DNA of 64,000 bases from Stenotrophomonas sp. SY1 (GCF_021202945.1 NZ_JAJOYR010000001.1:1841543-1905542), one strand, 5' to 3'; shown: positions 27,119 to 36,277, numbered from the stretch's first letter. Notes: generated from the sequence alone by a model not told the origin. Numbers and translations: made by a program.

Positions 27119-27717
27119 GCAGCGTCGGGCTGATCGATGCCGGTGGTGCCAACCTCGGCTCGGTGCGGTATGCGCTGGAGCGGCTCGATGTCGACGTGCG
27201 TATGGTGCGTGAAGCAGCCGATCTGCAGGGTCTTCCGCGGGTGATCCTGCCCGGCGTCGGTGCCGCGGCAGAAGGCATGCGTCGCCTGCACGTACAAGGC
27301 CTGGTCGAGCCACTGCGCAACCTGCAGGTGCCGTTGATGGGCATCTGCCTGGGCATGCAGTTGCTGTTCGAAAGTTCGGAAGAAGGCGATGTCGAATGCC
27401 TCGGGTTGCTGCCCGGCGTCGTCCGTCGCCTGCATCCCGGCGTCGGCGTGCGGGTGCCGCACATGGGCTGGAACAAGCTGCTGGCATTGCGCGAGTCGCC
27501 ACTGCTCGATGGCGTGCCGGTGGGCTCCAGCGCTTACTTCGTACACAGCTACGCCGCGCCGGTCACTTCCGACACGGTGGCGGCCTGCCACCACGGCGGC
27601 TTGTTCACTGCTGTCGTGCAGCGGGATCGACTGTGCGGTGCACAGTTCCATCCTGAACGTTCCGCTGGCCCCGGCGCACGCATTCTGCGCAACTTCCTTG
27701 AGATCGACTTTCAATGA
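27115..27717 (+). CDS. hisH: Imidazole glycerol phosphate synthase, glutamine amidotransferase subunit
   Basis: A 200-residue class I glutaminase supplying ammonia to HisF. The nucleophile elbow [17 protein letters not shown] holds the catalytic Cys, and [18 protein letters not shown] holds the His and Glu of the triad. GTG 27115 overlaps the hisB stop; the stop overlaps hisA. Confidence 0.96.
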   Translation: MSSVGLIDAGGANLGSVRYALERLDVDVRMVREAADLQGLPRVILPGVGAAAEGMRRLHVQGLVEPLRNLQVPLMGICLGMQLLFESSEEGDVECLGLLPGVVRRLHPGVGVRVPHMGWNKLLALRESPLLDGVPVGSSAYFVHSYAAPVTSDTVAACHHGGLFTAVVQRDRLCGAQFHPERSAGPGARILRNFLEIDFQ

Positions 27718-28448
27718 GTTTCACCGTCTATCCCGCGCTGGACATCCGCGAAGGCCGCGTCGTGCGCCTGCTGCAGGGTGATTACGCCAAGCAGACCACC
27801 TACGGCGACGATCCGTTGCCGCGTGCGCAGGCATTTGCTGCCATCGGCGCCGGCTGGATGCATCTGGTCGACCTGGACGCGGCCAAGGCCGGCGGGTACA
27901 CGCTGGCGCCGCTGCTGGCGCAGATCGCATCGAGCACGTCGTTGAAGGTGCAGACCGGTGGCGGCGTGCGTGGTCGCGACGATGTGGCACGCATCCTTGA
28001 TGCGGGCGCCAGCCGCGTGGTGATCGGTTCGCTGGCGGTGCGCGAGCCGGACAACGTGTCGGCGTGGTTGTCCGAGTTCGGTGCCGAGCAGCTGACCATC
28101 GCGCTCGACACACGCCAGGGCGAAGACGGCGTCTGGCGCCTGCCGGTACACGGCTGGACCGAAACCGCCAATGTCACCCTGGACGAGCTGGCACAGCGCT
28201 ACGCGCAGGCCGGCATGAAGCACTTGCTGTGCACGGACATCTCCCGCGACGGCATGCTGTCCGGCCCCAACATCGATCTGTACGCGCATCTGGTGCAGTT
28301 GTTACCCGGCGTGGCGGTGCAGGCCTCCGGGGGCGTGCGTGATGTGGCCGATGTCCGCGCCGCCAAGGCCGCAGGCTGCGGCGGCGCGGTGCTGGGCAAG
28401 GCGCTGCTGGAAGGCCATCTGCAACTCGACGAGGCACTGGCATGTTGA
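27714..28448 (+). CDS. hisA: ProFAR isomerase (HisA)
   Basis: A 244-residue (beta/alpha)8 barrel isomerising the fourth intermediate of the pathway. Paired phosphate-binding and catalytic stretches are seen: [19 protein letters not shown] (Asp8-type base), LQTGGGVR-type loop, [11 protein letters not shown] (second catalytic Asp) and [12 protein letters not shown]. Overlaps hisH and, by 7 bases, hisF. Confidence 0.96.
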   Translation: MSFTVYPALDIREGRVVRLLQGDYAKQTTYGDDPLPRAQAFAAIGAGWMHLVDLDAAKAGGYTLAPLLAQIASSTSLKVQTGGGVRGRDDVARILDAGASRVVIGSLAVREPDNVSAWLSEFGAEQLTIALDTRQGEDGVWRLPVHGWTETANVTLDELAQRYAQAGMKHLLCTDISRDGMLSGPNIDLYAHLVQLLPGVAVQASGGVRDVADVRAAKAAGCGGAVLGKALLEGHLQLDEALAC

Positions 28449-29218
28449 GCCGCCGGATCATTCCCTGTCTGGACGTGCGCGAAGGTCGCGTGGTCAAGGG
28501 CGTCAAGTTCCGCGACCACGTCGACATGGGCGACATCACCGAGTTGGCCCTGCGATATCGCGACGCCGGTGCCGACGAACTGGTGTTCTATGACATCTCC
28601 GCCAGCCCGGAAGGGCGGTCGGTGGACCGCGCATGGATCGAGCGGGTTGCCCGCCTGATCGATATCCCGTTCTGCGTGGCCGGCGGCATCCGTGACGTGG
28701 AAACCGCACGCGCGGTGCTCAACTGCGGCGCCGACAAGATCTCGATCAACACCCCGGCGCTGGAACGGCCGCTGTTGATCGAGGAGCTGGCCGAGGCCTT
28801 CGGCCAACAGTGCGTGGTGGTCGGTATCGACTCCATTGGCGAGCCCGACGGGCAGTGGCGGGTGCGCTCCTACACCGGCGATCCGGCCAAGACGCGCGCC
28901 GAAGCGCGGCTGACGCTGGACTGGGTGCGTGAAGTCCAGCAGCGCGGCGCAGGTGAAATCGTGCTGAATTGCATGGACAGCGATGGCGTCCGCAAGGGGT
29001 ACGATATTACCCAGTTGCGCCAGGCCAGGGCATTGAGCACGGTTCCGCTGATCGCCTCCGGCGGCGCGGGGACACCGCAGCATTTTGCCGATGTGTTCGA
29101 ACAGGCTGACGTTGACGGGGCTTTGGCGGCCAGCGTGTTCCACTCCGGTGCCATCGCCATTCCGGAACTGAAGCAGTTCCTGCGCGAACAACAGATCGAG
29201 GTTAGGGATGTCTACTGA
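28442..29218 (+). CDS. hisF: Imidazole glycerol phosphate synthase, cyclase subunit
   Basis: A 258-residue (beta/alpha)8 barrel partner of HisH forming imidazole glycerol phosphate and AICAR. It begins [18 protein letters not shown] with the catalytic Asp, has the second acid in [15 protein letters not shown], and the phosphate loops [10 protein letters not shown] and [14 protein letters not shown] 28442 lies within the end of hisA; hisIE overlaps its end. Confidence 0.97.
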   Translation: MLSRRIIPCLDVREGRVVKGVKFRDHVDMGDITELALRYRDAGADELVFYDISASPEGRSVDRAWIERVARLIDIPFCVAGGIRDVETARAVLNCGADKISINTPALERPLLIEELAEAFGQQCVVVGIDSIGEPDGQWRVRSYTGDPAKTRAEARLTLDWVREVQQRGAGEIVLNCMDSDGVRKGYDITQLRQARALSTVPLIASGGAGTPQHFADVFEQADVDGALAASVFHSGAIAIPELKQFLREQQIEVRDVY

Positions 29219-29846
29219 ATTCAAGCCGCTTGACCCCGCCGCATTGGACTGGGGCAAGGTGGACGGGCTGATGCCGGCCATCGTCCAGGACGCCGCCACG
29301 CTGCGCGTGCTGATGCTGGGCTACATGGACCGTGAAGCACTGGAGAAGACGCGCGAATGCGGCAAGGTCACATTCTTCAGCCGCACCAGGAAGCGCCTGT
29401 GGACCAAGGGTGAAACATCGGGCAATCAGCTGGAGCTGGTCGATATCCGCGTTGATTGCGACGCCGACACGCTGCTGATCAACGCCCGGCCGCACGGCCC
29501 GACCTGCCACACCGGCAACGCCAGTTGTTTCGATGCAGCGCCGGGCAACTTCCTGGGTGCATTGGACGCTTTGATCAAGCAGCGTGAGCACGATCGACCC
29601 CTCAACAGCTACACCACACGGTTGTTCGAGAAGGGCGCGCGGCATATCGCGCAGAAGGTTGGCGAGGAAGGCGTGGAAACCGCACTGGCCGGCGTTGTGC
29701 AGCGTGACGAAGACCTGCTTGGTGAATCAGCCGATCTGCTGTTCCACCTGATCGTGCTGCTGCGCTCGCGCGGCCTGTCGTTGGACGACGCGGTAGCTGT
29801 ACTCGAAGACCGCCACGCCAAGGCCGTCGAGAAGGCAGCAAGCTGA
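29208..29846 (+). CDS. hisIE: Bifunctional phosphoribosyl-AMP cyclohydrolase / phosphoribosyl-ATP pyrophosphatase
   Basis: A 212-residue two-domain enzyme for steps two and three. The cyclohydrolase domain (about 1-115) has [32 protein letters not shown] and the metal-binding CDADTLL and GPTCHTG. The pyrophosphohydrolase domain (about 120-212) has the helical [13 protein letters not shown] motif and [13 protein letters not shown]. Last gene of the his operon. Confidence 0.96.
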   Translation: MSTEFKPLDPAALDWGKVDGLMPAIVQDAATLRVLMLGYMDREALEKTRECGKVTFFSRTRKRLWTKGETSGNQLELVDIRVDCDADTLLINARPHGPTCHTGNASCFDAAPGNFLGALDALIKQREHDRPLNSYTTRLFEKGARHIAQKVGEEGVETALAGVVQRDEDLLGESADLLFHLIVLLRSRGLSLDDAVAVLEDRHAKAVEKAAS

Positions 29847-29900
29847 GGCTGGCCGGAGGAGCGCTCCGTAGTTGCCGCTCACACAGCAAAAGCGCTCGCG

Positions 29901-29981
29901 TCCCTTCTCCCCTCGCGGGAGAAGGTGCCCGAAGGGCGGAAGAGGGAAAGCCCCTGTAGGAGCGTCTTAAGGCGCGAAGCC
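29901..29981. repeat. Two REP-type palindromes after the his operon
   Basis: The 329-base gap after hisIE holds a CCTTCTCCC...GGGAGAAGG palindrome (29903-29925) with tail GTGCCCGAAGGGCGGAAGAGGG, and a GTAG unit (GTAGGAGCGTCTTAAGGCGC, from 29956). No clear terminator or gene was found in the rest of the gap. Confidence 0.75.
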
Positions 29982-30175
29982 CATACCGGCCAAGATTTCA
30001 GACATCTCGAATGCTCACGCCGCAACGCGCAACGCGCAACGCGGCCAAGGCGCCTCTCGCAGCAAATCCACTTCAACGCAGCCATCGGCATCGGGCAACA
30101 AACCTGCATCGGCAACGCAACCGCCACGAGGCGGAGCGATAATCGGCGTCCAACCATCCGTCCGCCGAGGATTTC

Positions 30176-31702
30176 ATGCGCCACTCCCTGCTGACCGGCC
30201 TGTTGCTGGCCTGTGCCCCATTCGTGGCGGCGGCTTCCTGTTTCGAAGGTGGCGTGTTCAACGACGCCAACGGGAACGGCAGGCAGGACGCAGGTGAAGG
30301 CGCGCTGGCAGGCATCAAGGTCTCCGATGGCGAGCACATCGTCGTGACCGACAAGCAGGGCCGCTACCGGCTTCCGGATTCGGCACAACCCAACATCTTC
30401 ATCATCAAGCCCGCCGGCTACAGCGCGGCCATCCGTGCCGATGGGTTGCCGGACATCTGGCGCCCCCGCAGCGGCGAAGCCGGTACTGCGCAGTGTCGGC
30501 CGTTCGCCCTGGTACCGCAGGTCAGCGCCCCGACCAGCCTGCAAGCGCTGGTAATGGCTGACAGTCAGACCAGCAATGCGTTGGACGTGGACTACTTCGA
30601 GCGCGACGTCATCGCCCCGTTGCGTGGCAAGCATCAGGCGAAGCTGGGCATGACCCTGGGCGACATCACCAATGATGATCCGTCGTTGTATCCGGCCCTG
30701 ACGAAGGCGGTGACTTCGCTCGGTGTGCCGTGGCTGCACGTTCCGGGCAACCACGACATGGACGTGGGCGCGGACAGTGATGCCTCTTCACTGGCCAGTT
30801 ACCACCGCCATCTCGGCCCGGACACGTATGCCTGGGAAGAGCCGTCGATGGTGTTCATCGGCATGGATGACATCATTGCCCAGCCAGGACAGAAGCCGGC
30901 CTACGTCGGCGGCCTGCGTGAAGACCAGTTCGCCTTTCTCGAGCGCTACCTGCCGACCATCGCCAAGGACAAGCTGGTGGTGCTTGGTTTCCACATCCCG
31001 CTGTTCGATCACGTCTATCGTGCCGAAGACCGGGCCCGCCTGTTCGCCCTGCTGGAAAAGGTGCAGCACCCGCTGATCCTGAGCGGCCACACCCACAACC
31101 AGAGCCAGGTGTTCTGGTCGGCGGCTCAGGGTTGGAAGGGCGCGCGTCCGCTGCACGAGTACAACGTGGGCGCGGCTTGTGGCGCGTTCTGGTCCGGGGT
31201 GAAGGATGCACAGGGCATCCCCGATACGACCATGGCCGATGGCACGCCCAACGGCTACGGCCTGCTCAATGTGCAGCCGCAGGGGCAGTACAGCGTCGAA
31301 TACCGCGTCGCGCGCGCGCCGGCCGATCAGCAGATCGCGCTGCACGCACCCAAGGTGCTGCGCCAAGGGGCGTATCCGGCGTGGGGCGTGTACGCCAATG
31401 TATTCATGGGCTACGACGGATTGCCGGTGGAGTTCCGGGTGGATGGTGGTGAATGGCAGCCGATGAAGCAGGTCAAGCAGCCGGATCCGCGTCTGCTGGT
31501 CGAGAATATCGCCGACGACCTGGCCGACAACCTGCGTGGCTACGATCGCTCGCCTGAAGCCGTGCCGTCCGCGCACCTGTGGCGTGCCGCGTTGCCGACC
31601 CGGCTGGCAGAAGGCGAACACACCGTCGAAGTGCGCACCCGCCTGAACGGCAAGCAGTACACCAGCAGCACGCGCTACCGTCTGCAGACCGCCAGCCCAT
31701 AA
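30176..31702 (+). CDS. Secreted calcineurin-like metallophosphoesterase
   Basis: A 508-residue exported phosphoesterase. A signal peptide (cut near VAAAS) is followed by an SdrD-B-like beta domain (VFNDANGNGRQDAGEG...GRYRLP), the metallophosphoesterase domain (about 120-340) and a C-terminal beta domain, the order of the MetallophosN-Metallophos-MetallophosC family. Metal motifs: LGDITNDD, VPGNHDMDV, GFHIPLF and SGHTHNQ. The first motif reads MADSQ, with Gln where many members have His. ATG 30176 has GAGG 8 bases upstream. The substrate is not known; it could be a phosphodiester in the periplasm or outside. Confidence 0.88.
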   Translation: MRHSLLTGLLLACAPFVAAASCFEGGVFNDANGNGRQDAGEGALAGIKVSDGEHIVVTDKQGRYRLPDSAQPNIFIIKPAGYSAAIRADGLPDIWRPRSGEAGTAQCRPFALVPQVSAPTSLQALVMADSQTSNALDVDYFERDVIAPLRGKHQAKLGMTLGDITNDDPSLYPALTKAVTSLGVPWLHVPGNHDMDVGADSDASSLASYHRHLGPDTYAWEEPSMVFIGMDDIIAQPGQKPAYVGGLREDQFAFLERYLPTIAKDKLVVLGFHIPLFDHVYRAEDRARLFALLEKVQHPLILSGHTHNQSQVFWSAAQGWKGARPLHEYNVGAACGAFWSGVKDAQGIPDTTMADGTPNGYGLLNVQPQGQYSVEYRVARAPADQQIALHAPKVLRQGAYPAWGVYANVFMGYDGLPVEFRVDGGEWQPMKQVKQPDPRLLVENIADDLADNLRGYDRSPEAVPSAHLWRAALPTRLAEGEHTVEVRTRLNGKQYTSSTRYRLQTASP

Positions 31703-31815
31703 CGGGGCTGGCCGTCGTCGCTGCGGTGGCCCGGTGCCGCAGCGGACCAATGCGCGTCACTGCATTACTGCATTCGCTAAACTCCCGCCCCATCACGACC
31801 AAGGGAGGGGGCGGT

Positions 31816-32469
31816 ATGGGTAACAGGCAAGGAAAGTGGCTGGGCGTGGCGGCGCTGGCGCTGATGACCAGCAGTTGTGGCTTTCCGTTGCCCGGTGCAC
31901 AGGACGCAGTGGAACCCCTCGATCCGGCACGCAAGCTGATCGCGGTGGTACAGGGGGAGGGTGCATCCAGTGCGTTGCTGGGCGAAGAGGTTCTCATCGA
32001 AGGCGTGGTCGTTCGCAATCTGATGGGCGACAGCGACGATCTTGGCCAGGAGCTCAAGGAAACACTGGGCGAAGCGGATGCCGCCGCTCCGACCGTGGGC
32101 TGGTTCATCCAGGACGAAGGTGACGGTAACCCGGTCACTTCCGATGGGCTGTTCGTGCTCGACCAGGGCTACGACACGTCGATCAACATGCCTGCAGAAA
32201 CCGAGTACACGATGCGCATGGGGTCGAGGGTGCGTACCGGTGATCGCGTCACCGTACGTGGGACCGTGGTCGAGCTGGAGCAGGCGCGGGTTGCCGATCA
32301 GCCGCGCAGCACCGGTCATCGGGTATCACATGGTGCGCCGGACGGAACCGTCACCGCCATCGCGGCCATGTCGGTGACCCTGGTTGCGCCTGACGAGCGG
32401 GCCACCGCCATCGTTGCGTCGCCGGCAGTTGCGGGGCAGGGCGAATCCAACGAAGGCATGCGTTTGTAG
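31816..32469 (+). CDS. Lipoprotein with an OB-fold like those of secreted nucleases
   Basis: A 217-residue lipoprotein (lipobox TSSC, Cys21) with one domain. The patterns IAVVQGEGASSALLGEEVLIEGVVV, VGWFIQDEGDGNPVTSDGLFVLD and VRTGDRVTVRGTVVELE are those of the OB-fold that precedes the catalytic domain in ExeM/NucH-type extracellular nucleases, but no nuclease domain follows. ATG 31816 has AGGGAGGGGG just upstream; the longer frame overlaps the preceding gene. The TAG stop lies in the GTAG head of a REP palindrome, so the natural end may have been altered by repeat insertion. Function unknown. Confidence 0.75.
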   Translation: MGNRQGKWLGVAALALMTSSCGFPLPGAQDAVEPLDPARKLIAVVQGEGASSALLGEEVLIEGVVVRNLMGDSDDLGQELKETLGEADAAAPTVGWFIQDEGDGNPVTSDGLFVLDQGYDTSINMPAETEYTMRMGSRVRTGDRVTVRGTVVELEQARVADQPRSTGHRVSHGAPDGTVTAIAAMSVTLVAPDERATAIVASPAVAGQGESNEGMRL

Positions 32470-32490
32470 GAGCGACGCGCGGCGCAACCG
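32466..32490 (+). repeat. GTAG-type REP overlapping the stop of the OB-fold lipoprotein gene
   Basis: GTAGGAGCGACGCGCGGCGC begins at 32466; its TAG (32467-32469) is the stop codon of the preceding gene. Same family as the other GTAG units. Confidence 0.6.
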
Positions 32491-32629
32491 GGATTGATCG
32501 GCGCGACCTTTGTGATGCCGCGCTGTCCGGGCCACTCTGGTCATGACCGGTGCTTGTTGCGGTGGCCGGATCGTTAGGGAGGCCTTCACTGGCGCATGGC
32601 CAGCGATCTCGGTGTGCCGCATCAAGGGC

Positions 32630-33622
32630 CTAGAGCCCTTTCTTGTTCGCTTGCGTATCTCCGGCAGCCTTCGCGCGAACGGGTGTGCCGGCAGGTGGCT
32701 GGTAGACAAACGGGTAGGGCACCGGCCCGGCTTCGGGCAGGCCTTGCCGCCACTTCGCCAGTACGTCGGCAATCATCGTTCCTGCCTGGAACTGCGGTTC
32801 GGAAGGAACCTCGCCCTCCTGCTTCTCGCGCTGGCGCACGGTCAGCTTGGTCTGCGAGTAGGCGGCGCTGAAGTCATTCGTGGTATTCAGTGCCTCCACC
32901 AGAAAGGCGCGGCCAAACCACGTTGCACTGTCGGTATTGCCACAGCCGAAAGAAGGGCGGTCCTTGCGTGCGGCGGTGATGATCATCCGATTCGGCGCTT
33001 TCAGCGCGGGAATGAAGCCGCCGGAGTAGCAGGCCGAAACCACGACGACCGCGTTGCCGATCCCGGCTTGCTCCAGCAGTTGCGCCAGCGTTTCCGGCGC
33101 CAGGTAGTCTTCCTGATCCGGTCCGGTATGCAGGTAGAAGCTGTTGTCATCCAGCCCATGGCTGCTCAGGTAGACGAACAGAACGTCTTCTTCGGGATCG
33201 AGGGTCCGGCCCAGTGCATCGAGTGCACGGGCCAGGCTCTGGCGGGTTGCCAGTGGCGTTGCATCGCCGTCTGCGTTTGCCTGCGGGTGATTGATGAGGT
33301 TGACCATCCGTCCTTCGGCGTCCCAGCGCCGCGACGCCATCTGCCGCAGGTACACGACTTCGTTGTGGAACACGTCCTCGTCGCTGTCGCCGGCAACGCC
33401 CAGCACGTACATGTCGGTAACACCCGGGCGCTGGGCTGGCAGCTGTGCCAGCGCCGTGTCGAGGAGCGTCTGCTGTGGCCCTGTGAGCTCCGGCGTTGTG
33501 GGTTTCCAGTTTCCAGTCGTCGGCGTGCGTGCCACGGCTGGCCAGATGCCGGTTACCAATACGGCAGCAAGACCGAGTGCGCGCAAGGCAGTGGGCAGAA
33601 GGCGGGAGGGGCGTTCGAGCAT
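32630..33622 (-). CDS. Secreted C13-family (legumain-like) peptidase
   Basis: A 330-residue exported protein with a signal peptide (cut near AVART) and a caspase-like fold. The catalytic pair of clan CD is seen: His155 in FVYLSSHGLDDN and Cys198 in VVVVSACYSGGF, each after a run of hydrophobic beta residues. It fits bacterial C13 peptidases annotated next to periplasmic genes. No pro-domain is evident, and the C-terminal 60 residues are polar and Pro-rich. The gene stands alone, convergent with the lipoprotein gene. Substrate unknown. Confidence 0.85.
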   Translation of the reverse strand: MLERPSRLLPTALRALGLAAVLVTGIWPAVARTPTTGNWKPTTPELTGPQQTLLDTALAQLPAQRPGVTDMYVLGVAGDSDEDVFHNEVVYLRQMASRRWDAEGRMVNLINHPQANADGDATPLATRQSLARALDALGRTLDPEEDVLFVYLSSHGLDDNSFYLHTGPDQEDYLAPETLAQLLEQAGIGNAVVVVSACYSGGFIPALKAPNRMIITAARKDRPSFGCGNTDSATWFGRAFLVEALNTTNDFSAAYSQTKLTVRQREKQEGEVPSEPQFQAGTMIADVLAKWRQGLPEAGPVPYPFVYQPPAGTPVRAKAAGDTQANKKGL

Positions 33623-33721
33623 GTCGGAGCACGCATGGGGGAGTCGCTGGATTCTATCGGCTGGACTGCCCTGTTCGTCGTCACGCCTGCGGCTGGGGTC
33701 ATTCCGTCGGTTGGCTGACGG

Positions 33722-34117
33722 CTAGCGGCAGGCATCGTGAACGCGGTTGTCCCAATGGCTGGAAAGCTTGAAGTCGCGCTTCAGTCCAGCCTTTTCGTAG
33801 GCAGCGGCGCGTCCGTGTCTGGCGCGCTCGCAGGCTGAAACGGTGGGCGCTTGTCGACGACGGTCAGCGCGGCGCTGTACTGCGGGCCGTCGGGCCGGAC
33901 GCAGTTCACTGCGCAACGATTCTATGTGCGCCTGTATCGCTGGATCGATCACATCTGGCACTGCATCCCAACTGCGCAGCGTGGCTCCTTCGCAGGGCTG
34001 CGATTGATAGACAACGCTGTCGCGGTCCTCGCACTTGAACACCTGCTGCGCGCATGCGGATGCTGCAGCAAGGCATGTCAGAACGCTTGATATCCACAGA
34101 ACGGTTGCACGTTGCAT
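33722..34117 (-). CDS. DUF4124-like secreted protein
   Basis: A 131-residue protein with a signal peptide (cut near ACAQQ) followed by the short DUF4124 pattern VFKCEDRDSVVYQSQPC (two cysteines probably disulphide-bonded) and a basic, coil-like C-terminal half with a further cysteine pair. ATG 34117 is preferred over GTG 34123 because AAGGAA lies 7 bases upstream. DUF4124 proteins are common in xanthomonads and have no known function. Confidence 0.75.
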   Translation of the reverse strand: MQRATVLWISSVLTCLAAASACAQQVFKCEDRDSVVYQSQPCEGATLRSWDAVPDVIDPAIQAHIESLRSELRPARRPAVQRRADRRRQAPTVSACERARHGRAAAYEKAGLKRDFKLSSHWDNRVHDACR

Positions 34118-34282
34118 CGCCACTTCCTTGAGCGATCGGAGAGTGGCAAACGTTGCTGTGCTATCTGTTTACAGGCAGCCAGTGTTGTGCTGACTTGCAG
34201 GTCAGGTTCCGACGTTCAGTGCCTGCCGCATTGCGATGGCAGGGCGGCGAGTGCGATGTGAAGAAAAAATTTCACAAATTGC

Positions 34283-34311
34283 TTGCGAGGCAAAAAAAGC
34301 CCAGCTATTAT
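34283..34311 (+). promoter_or_regulatory. Promoter of the tRNA-Ala/tRNA-Glu cluster
   Basis: TTGCGA (34283-34288) and TATTAT (34306-34311) with a 17-base spacer, 18 bases before the first tRNA-Ala, in an AT-rich stretch (AAAAAAAG just upstream of the -10). The best sigma-70 promoter in the window by eye. Confidence 0.7.
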
Positions 34312-34329
34312 TTCTTTCTCGACGACGTC

Positions 34330-34405
34330 GGGGCCATAGCTCAGCTGGGAGAGCGCCTGCATGGCATGCAGGAGGTCAGCGGTTCGATCCCGCTTGGCTC
34401 CACCA
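34330..34405 (+). tRNA. tRNA-Ala (anticodon GGC), copy 1
   Basis: A 76-base cloverleaf with acceptor GGGGCCA/TGGCTCC, D-arm GCTC/GAGC, anticodon stem CCTGC/GCAGG around ATGGCAT (anticodon GGC), T-arm AGCGG-TTCGATC-CCGCT and an encoded CCA. Confidence 0.97.
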
Positions 34406-34459
34406 AATCCGGACATTAGGCCGTCTGGATTGTCGAATAAAATTTGATGAAGTTTACGC

Positions 34460-34535
34460 GTCCCCATCGTCTAGAGGCCTAGGACATCACCCTTTCACGG
34501 TGGCGACCGGGGTTCGAATCCCCGTGGGGACGCCA
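34460..34535 (+). tRNA. tRNA-Glu (anticodon TTC), copy 1
   Basis: A 76-base cloverleaf with acceptor GTCCCCA/TGGGGAC, anticodon stem TCACC/GGTGG around CTTTCAC (anticodon TTC), T-arm CGGGG-TTCGAAT-CCCCG and CCA. Fifty-four bases after tRNA-Ala. Confidence 0.97.
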
Positions 34536-34558
34536 TTCATCGATGTTGTAAAGCGTTT

Positions 34559-34581
34559 CGGGGTTTCCCCGGGTTTTGTTT
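34559..34581 (+). terminator. Weak terminator-like hairpin after the first tRNA pair
   Basis: CGGGG and CCCCG (34559-34563 and 34567-34571) around TTT, followed by GGTTTTGTTT. Short stem and loop, so read-through to the second pair is likely. Confidence 0.4.
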
Positions 34582-34666
34582 GAAAAGCGCCGCCCAGGCG
34601 TTCAGGAAGAAAAAGCTTCCATTTCAAACGAAACTTCGCCATAATGGCGGGCTCGCAGTAACACGT

Positions 34667-34742
34667 GGGGCCATAGCTCAGCTGGGAGAGCGCCTGCATG
34701 GCATGCAGGAGGTCAGCGGTTCGATCCCGCTTGGCTCCACCA
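34667..34742 (+). tRNA. tRNA-Ala (anticodon GGC), copy 2
   Basis: Identical in sequence to the copy at 34330. A poor promoter (TTCCAT 17 bases before CATAAT at 34640-34645) may precede it. Confidence 0.97.
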
Positions 34743-34796
34743 AATCCGGACATTAGGCCGTCTGGATTGTCGAATAAAATTTGATGAAGTTTACGC

Positions 34797-34872
34797 GTCC
34801 CCATCGTCTAGAGGCCTAGGACATCACCCTTTCACGGTGGCGACCGGGGTTCGAATCCCCGTGGGGACGCCA
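34797..34872 (+). tRNA. tRNA-Glu (anticodon TTC), copy 2
   Basis: Identical in sequence to the copy at 34460, with the same 54-base spacer after tRNA-Ala. Confidence 0.97.
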
Positions 34873-34880
34873 TTTCTAAA

Positions 34881-34907
34881 AAGCTCCGGGAAACCGGGGC
34901 TTTTTTC
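34881..34907 (+). terminator. Intrinsic terminator of the tRNA cluster
   Basis: AAGCTCCGG with CCGGGGCTT (34881-34889 and 34894-34902, one T-G pair) around GAAA, followed by TTTTC. Ends the cluster 8 bases after the second tRNA-Glu. Confidence 0.88.
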
Positions 34908-35290
34908 TTGCCTGCTATTTACTGCTGCCAAGTGCTGACGCCCTGGTTTTGCTGGACCGGTGAGTTGGGTTCTCGCGCTCTATTGCCGGCGGGTCGGAGG
35001 TGGTGCTCCCTGAGTGCGCGGCATTGCGGTTCCCGCTGAGAGGGCGCATCGATGCCTTTCGTGCTTGGCTGCAGGCCCGGGTTGGTTGATGTCGAGCTTG
35101 GCCTGGGCCTGTCCAAGTAAGGGGCGCGAGTGTTGCGCCCGCGGCTGTCTTCTTTAACTGGTTGCGTGGCTTGCCTTGCGCGCCGGGCTTTTGGTGATCG
35201 GCTGAGGCTTGGAGGGGCAGTTGGCGTGTTGCGCCGCATGCCCCTCATTGTTGTCCGCGCCTCTGGCTTGCTGCGTTGCGCAGCAGGGCG
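34908..35290. other. Gap without recognised feature
   Basis: About 380 bases between the tRNA terminator and smpB. No convincing gene, tmRNA (no tag-peptide frame or paired ends), repeat unit or terminator was recognised. Confidence 0.5.
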
Positions 35291-35794
35291 TCAGGCGTTG
35301 CGGTTGTGGGCGCGCATGGTGCGCTGTTTTTCGCGAGCCCAGTCGCGGTCCTTGGCGGCATCGCGCTTGTCGTGGGCCTGCTTGCCCTTGGCCAGTGCGA
35401 TCTCGAGCTTGATCTTGTTCTTGCTCCAGTACAGCGCAGTGGGGACCAGTGTGTAGCCTTCGCGCTCGACGCGGCCGATCAGCTTGTCGATTTCGCTCCG
35501 ATGCAGCAGCAGTTTGCGCTCACGGCGGTCTTCGGGAACGGTATGCGAGGAGGCCTGGATCAAGGGCGTGATCTGCGCGCCGATCAGGAAGATCTCCCCA
35601 TTCTTCACGTACGCATAGGCGTCGGTCATGTTGCCGCGACCAGCGCGGATGGCCTTGACCTCCCAGCCCTGCAACGCCAGGCCGGCCTCGAAGCGTTCTT
35701 CCAGGTGGTACTCGTGACGGGCACGCTTGTTCAACGCGATGGTTTTGTCGGCCTTCGCGTTCTTTGCTTTATCCTTGCCGGAGTTCTTGCTCAT
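35291..35794 (-). CDS. smpB: SsrA-binding protein SmpB
   Basis: A 167-residue RNA-binding beta-barrel protein that with tmRNA rescues stalled ribosomes. Conserved stretches: [42 protein letters not shown] and the basic tail ending [17 protein letters not shown] lysine-rich N-terminal extension ([17 protein letters not shown]) precedes the core. Its tmRNA partner was not found in this window. Divergent from ratA with 51 bases between. Confidence 0.96.
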   Translation of the reverse strand: MSKNSGKDKAKNAKADKTIALNKRARHEYHLEERFEAGLALQGWEVKAIRAGRGNMTDAYAYVKNGEIFLIGAQITPLIQASSHTVPEDRRERKLLLHRSEIDKLIGRVEREGYTLVPTALYWSKNKIKLEIALAKGKQAHDKRDAAKDRDWAREKQRTMRAHNRNA

Positions 35795-35845
35795 TTACGT
35801 ATTGTCTCCGATCCGGGGGCATTCCGGATATCCATAGTATTTGCC

Positions 35846-36274
35846 ATGCCAACCATCCGCCGCAGCGCACTGGTCGAACATTCCTCTGAGCGCATGTTCG
35901 ATCTGGTCAATGATGTTTCCGCCTATCCGCGCCGGTTCCGCTGGTGCGACAAGGCCGAGATCCTCGAGCAGGGTCCTGAGCGGTTGGTGGCCCGGCTGGA
36001 TCTGGGCCTGGGTTCGTTCCGCACCTGGTTCATGACCGAGAACACCCTGCAGCGTCCGCGCAGCATCGACATGCAGTTGCGTGACGGGCCGTTCAAGCGC
36101 CTGCATGGCCGCTGGGACTTCCAGCCGCTGGCCGACAACGCCTGCAAGGTGACCCTGGAGCTGGAATTCGAACCGACCTCGCGTCTGCTGGGCCCGGCGT
36201 TGGCGTTGGGTTTTCAGGGGCTGGCTGACCGGATGGTCAACGATTTCGTGCGCGTGGCCGACCAGGAGGTTTGA
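35846..36274 (+). CDS. ratA: RatA/Coq10-family START-domain protein
   Basis: A 142-residue protein of the polyketide cyclase/START type: it opens MPTIRRSALVEHSSERMFDLVNDVSAYPRRF, then WCDKAEIL, and ends near GFQGLADRMVNDFVRVA. E. coli RatA was described as a ribosome association toxin, while homologues bind ubiquinone; which role applies here is open. ATG 35846 is chosen; the longer frame is antisense to smpB. Followed after 3 bases by rnfH, the usual order. Confidence 0.92.
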   Translation: MPTIRRSALVEHSSERMFDLVNDVSAYPRRFRWCDKAEILEQGPERLVARLDLGLGSFRTWFMTENTLQRPRSIDMQLRDGPFKRLHGRWDFQPLADNACKVTLELEFEPTSRLLGPALALGFQGLADRMVNDFVRVADQEV

Positions 36275-36277
36275 GTC

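Noticed and set aside
34216..34804. Minus-strand frames over the tRNA genes encoding RDRTADLLHAMQ-type peptides
   Set aside because: Antisense translation of tRNA genes, a well-known annotation artefact.
34908..35290. tmRNA gene next to smpB
   Set aside because: No paired ends, tag-peptide frame or CCA found.
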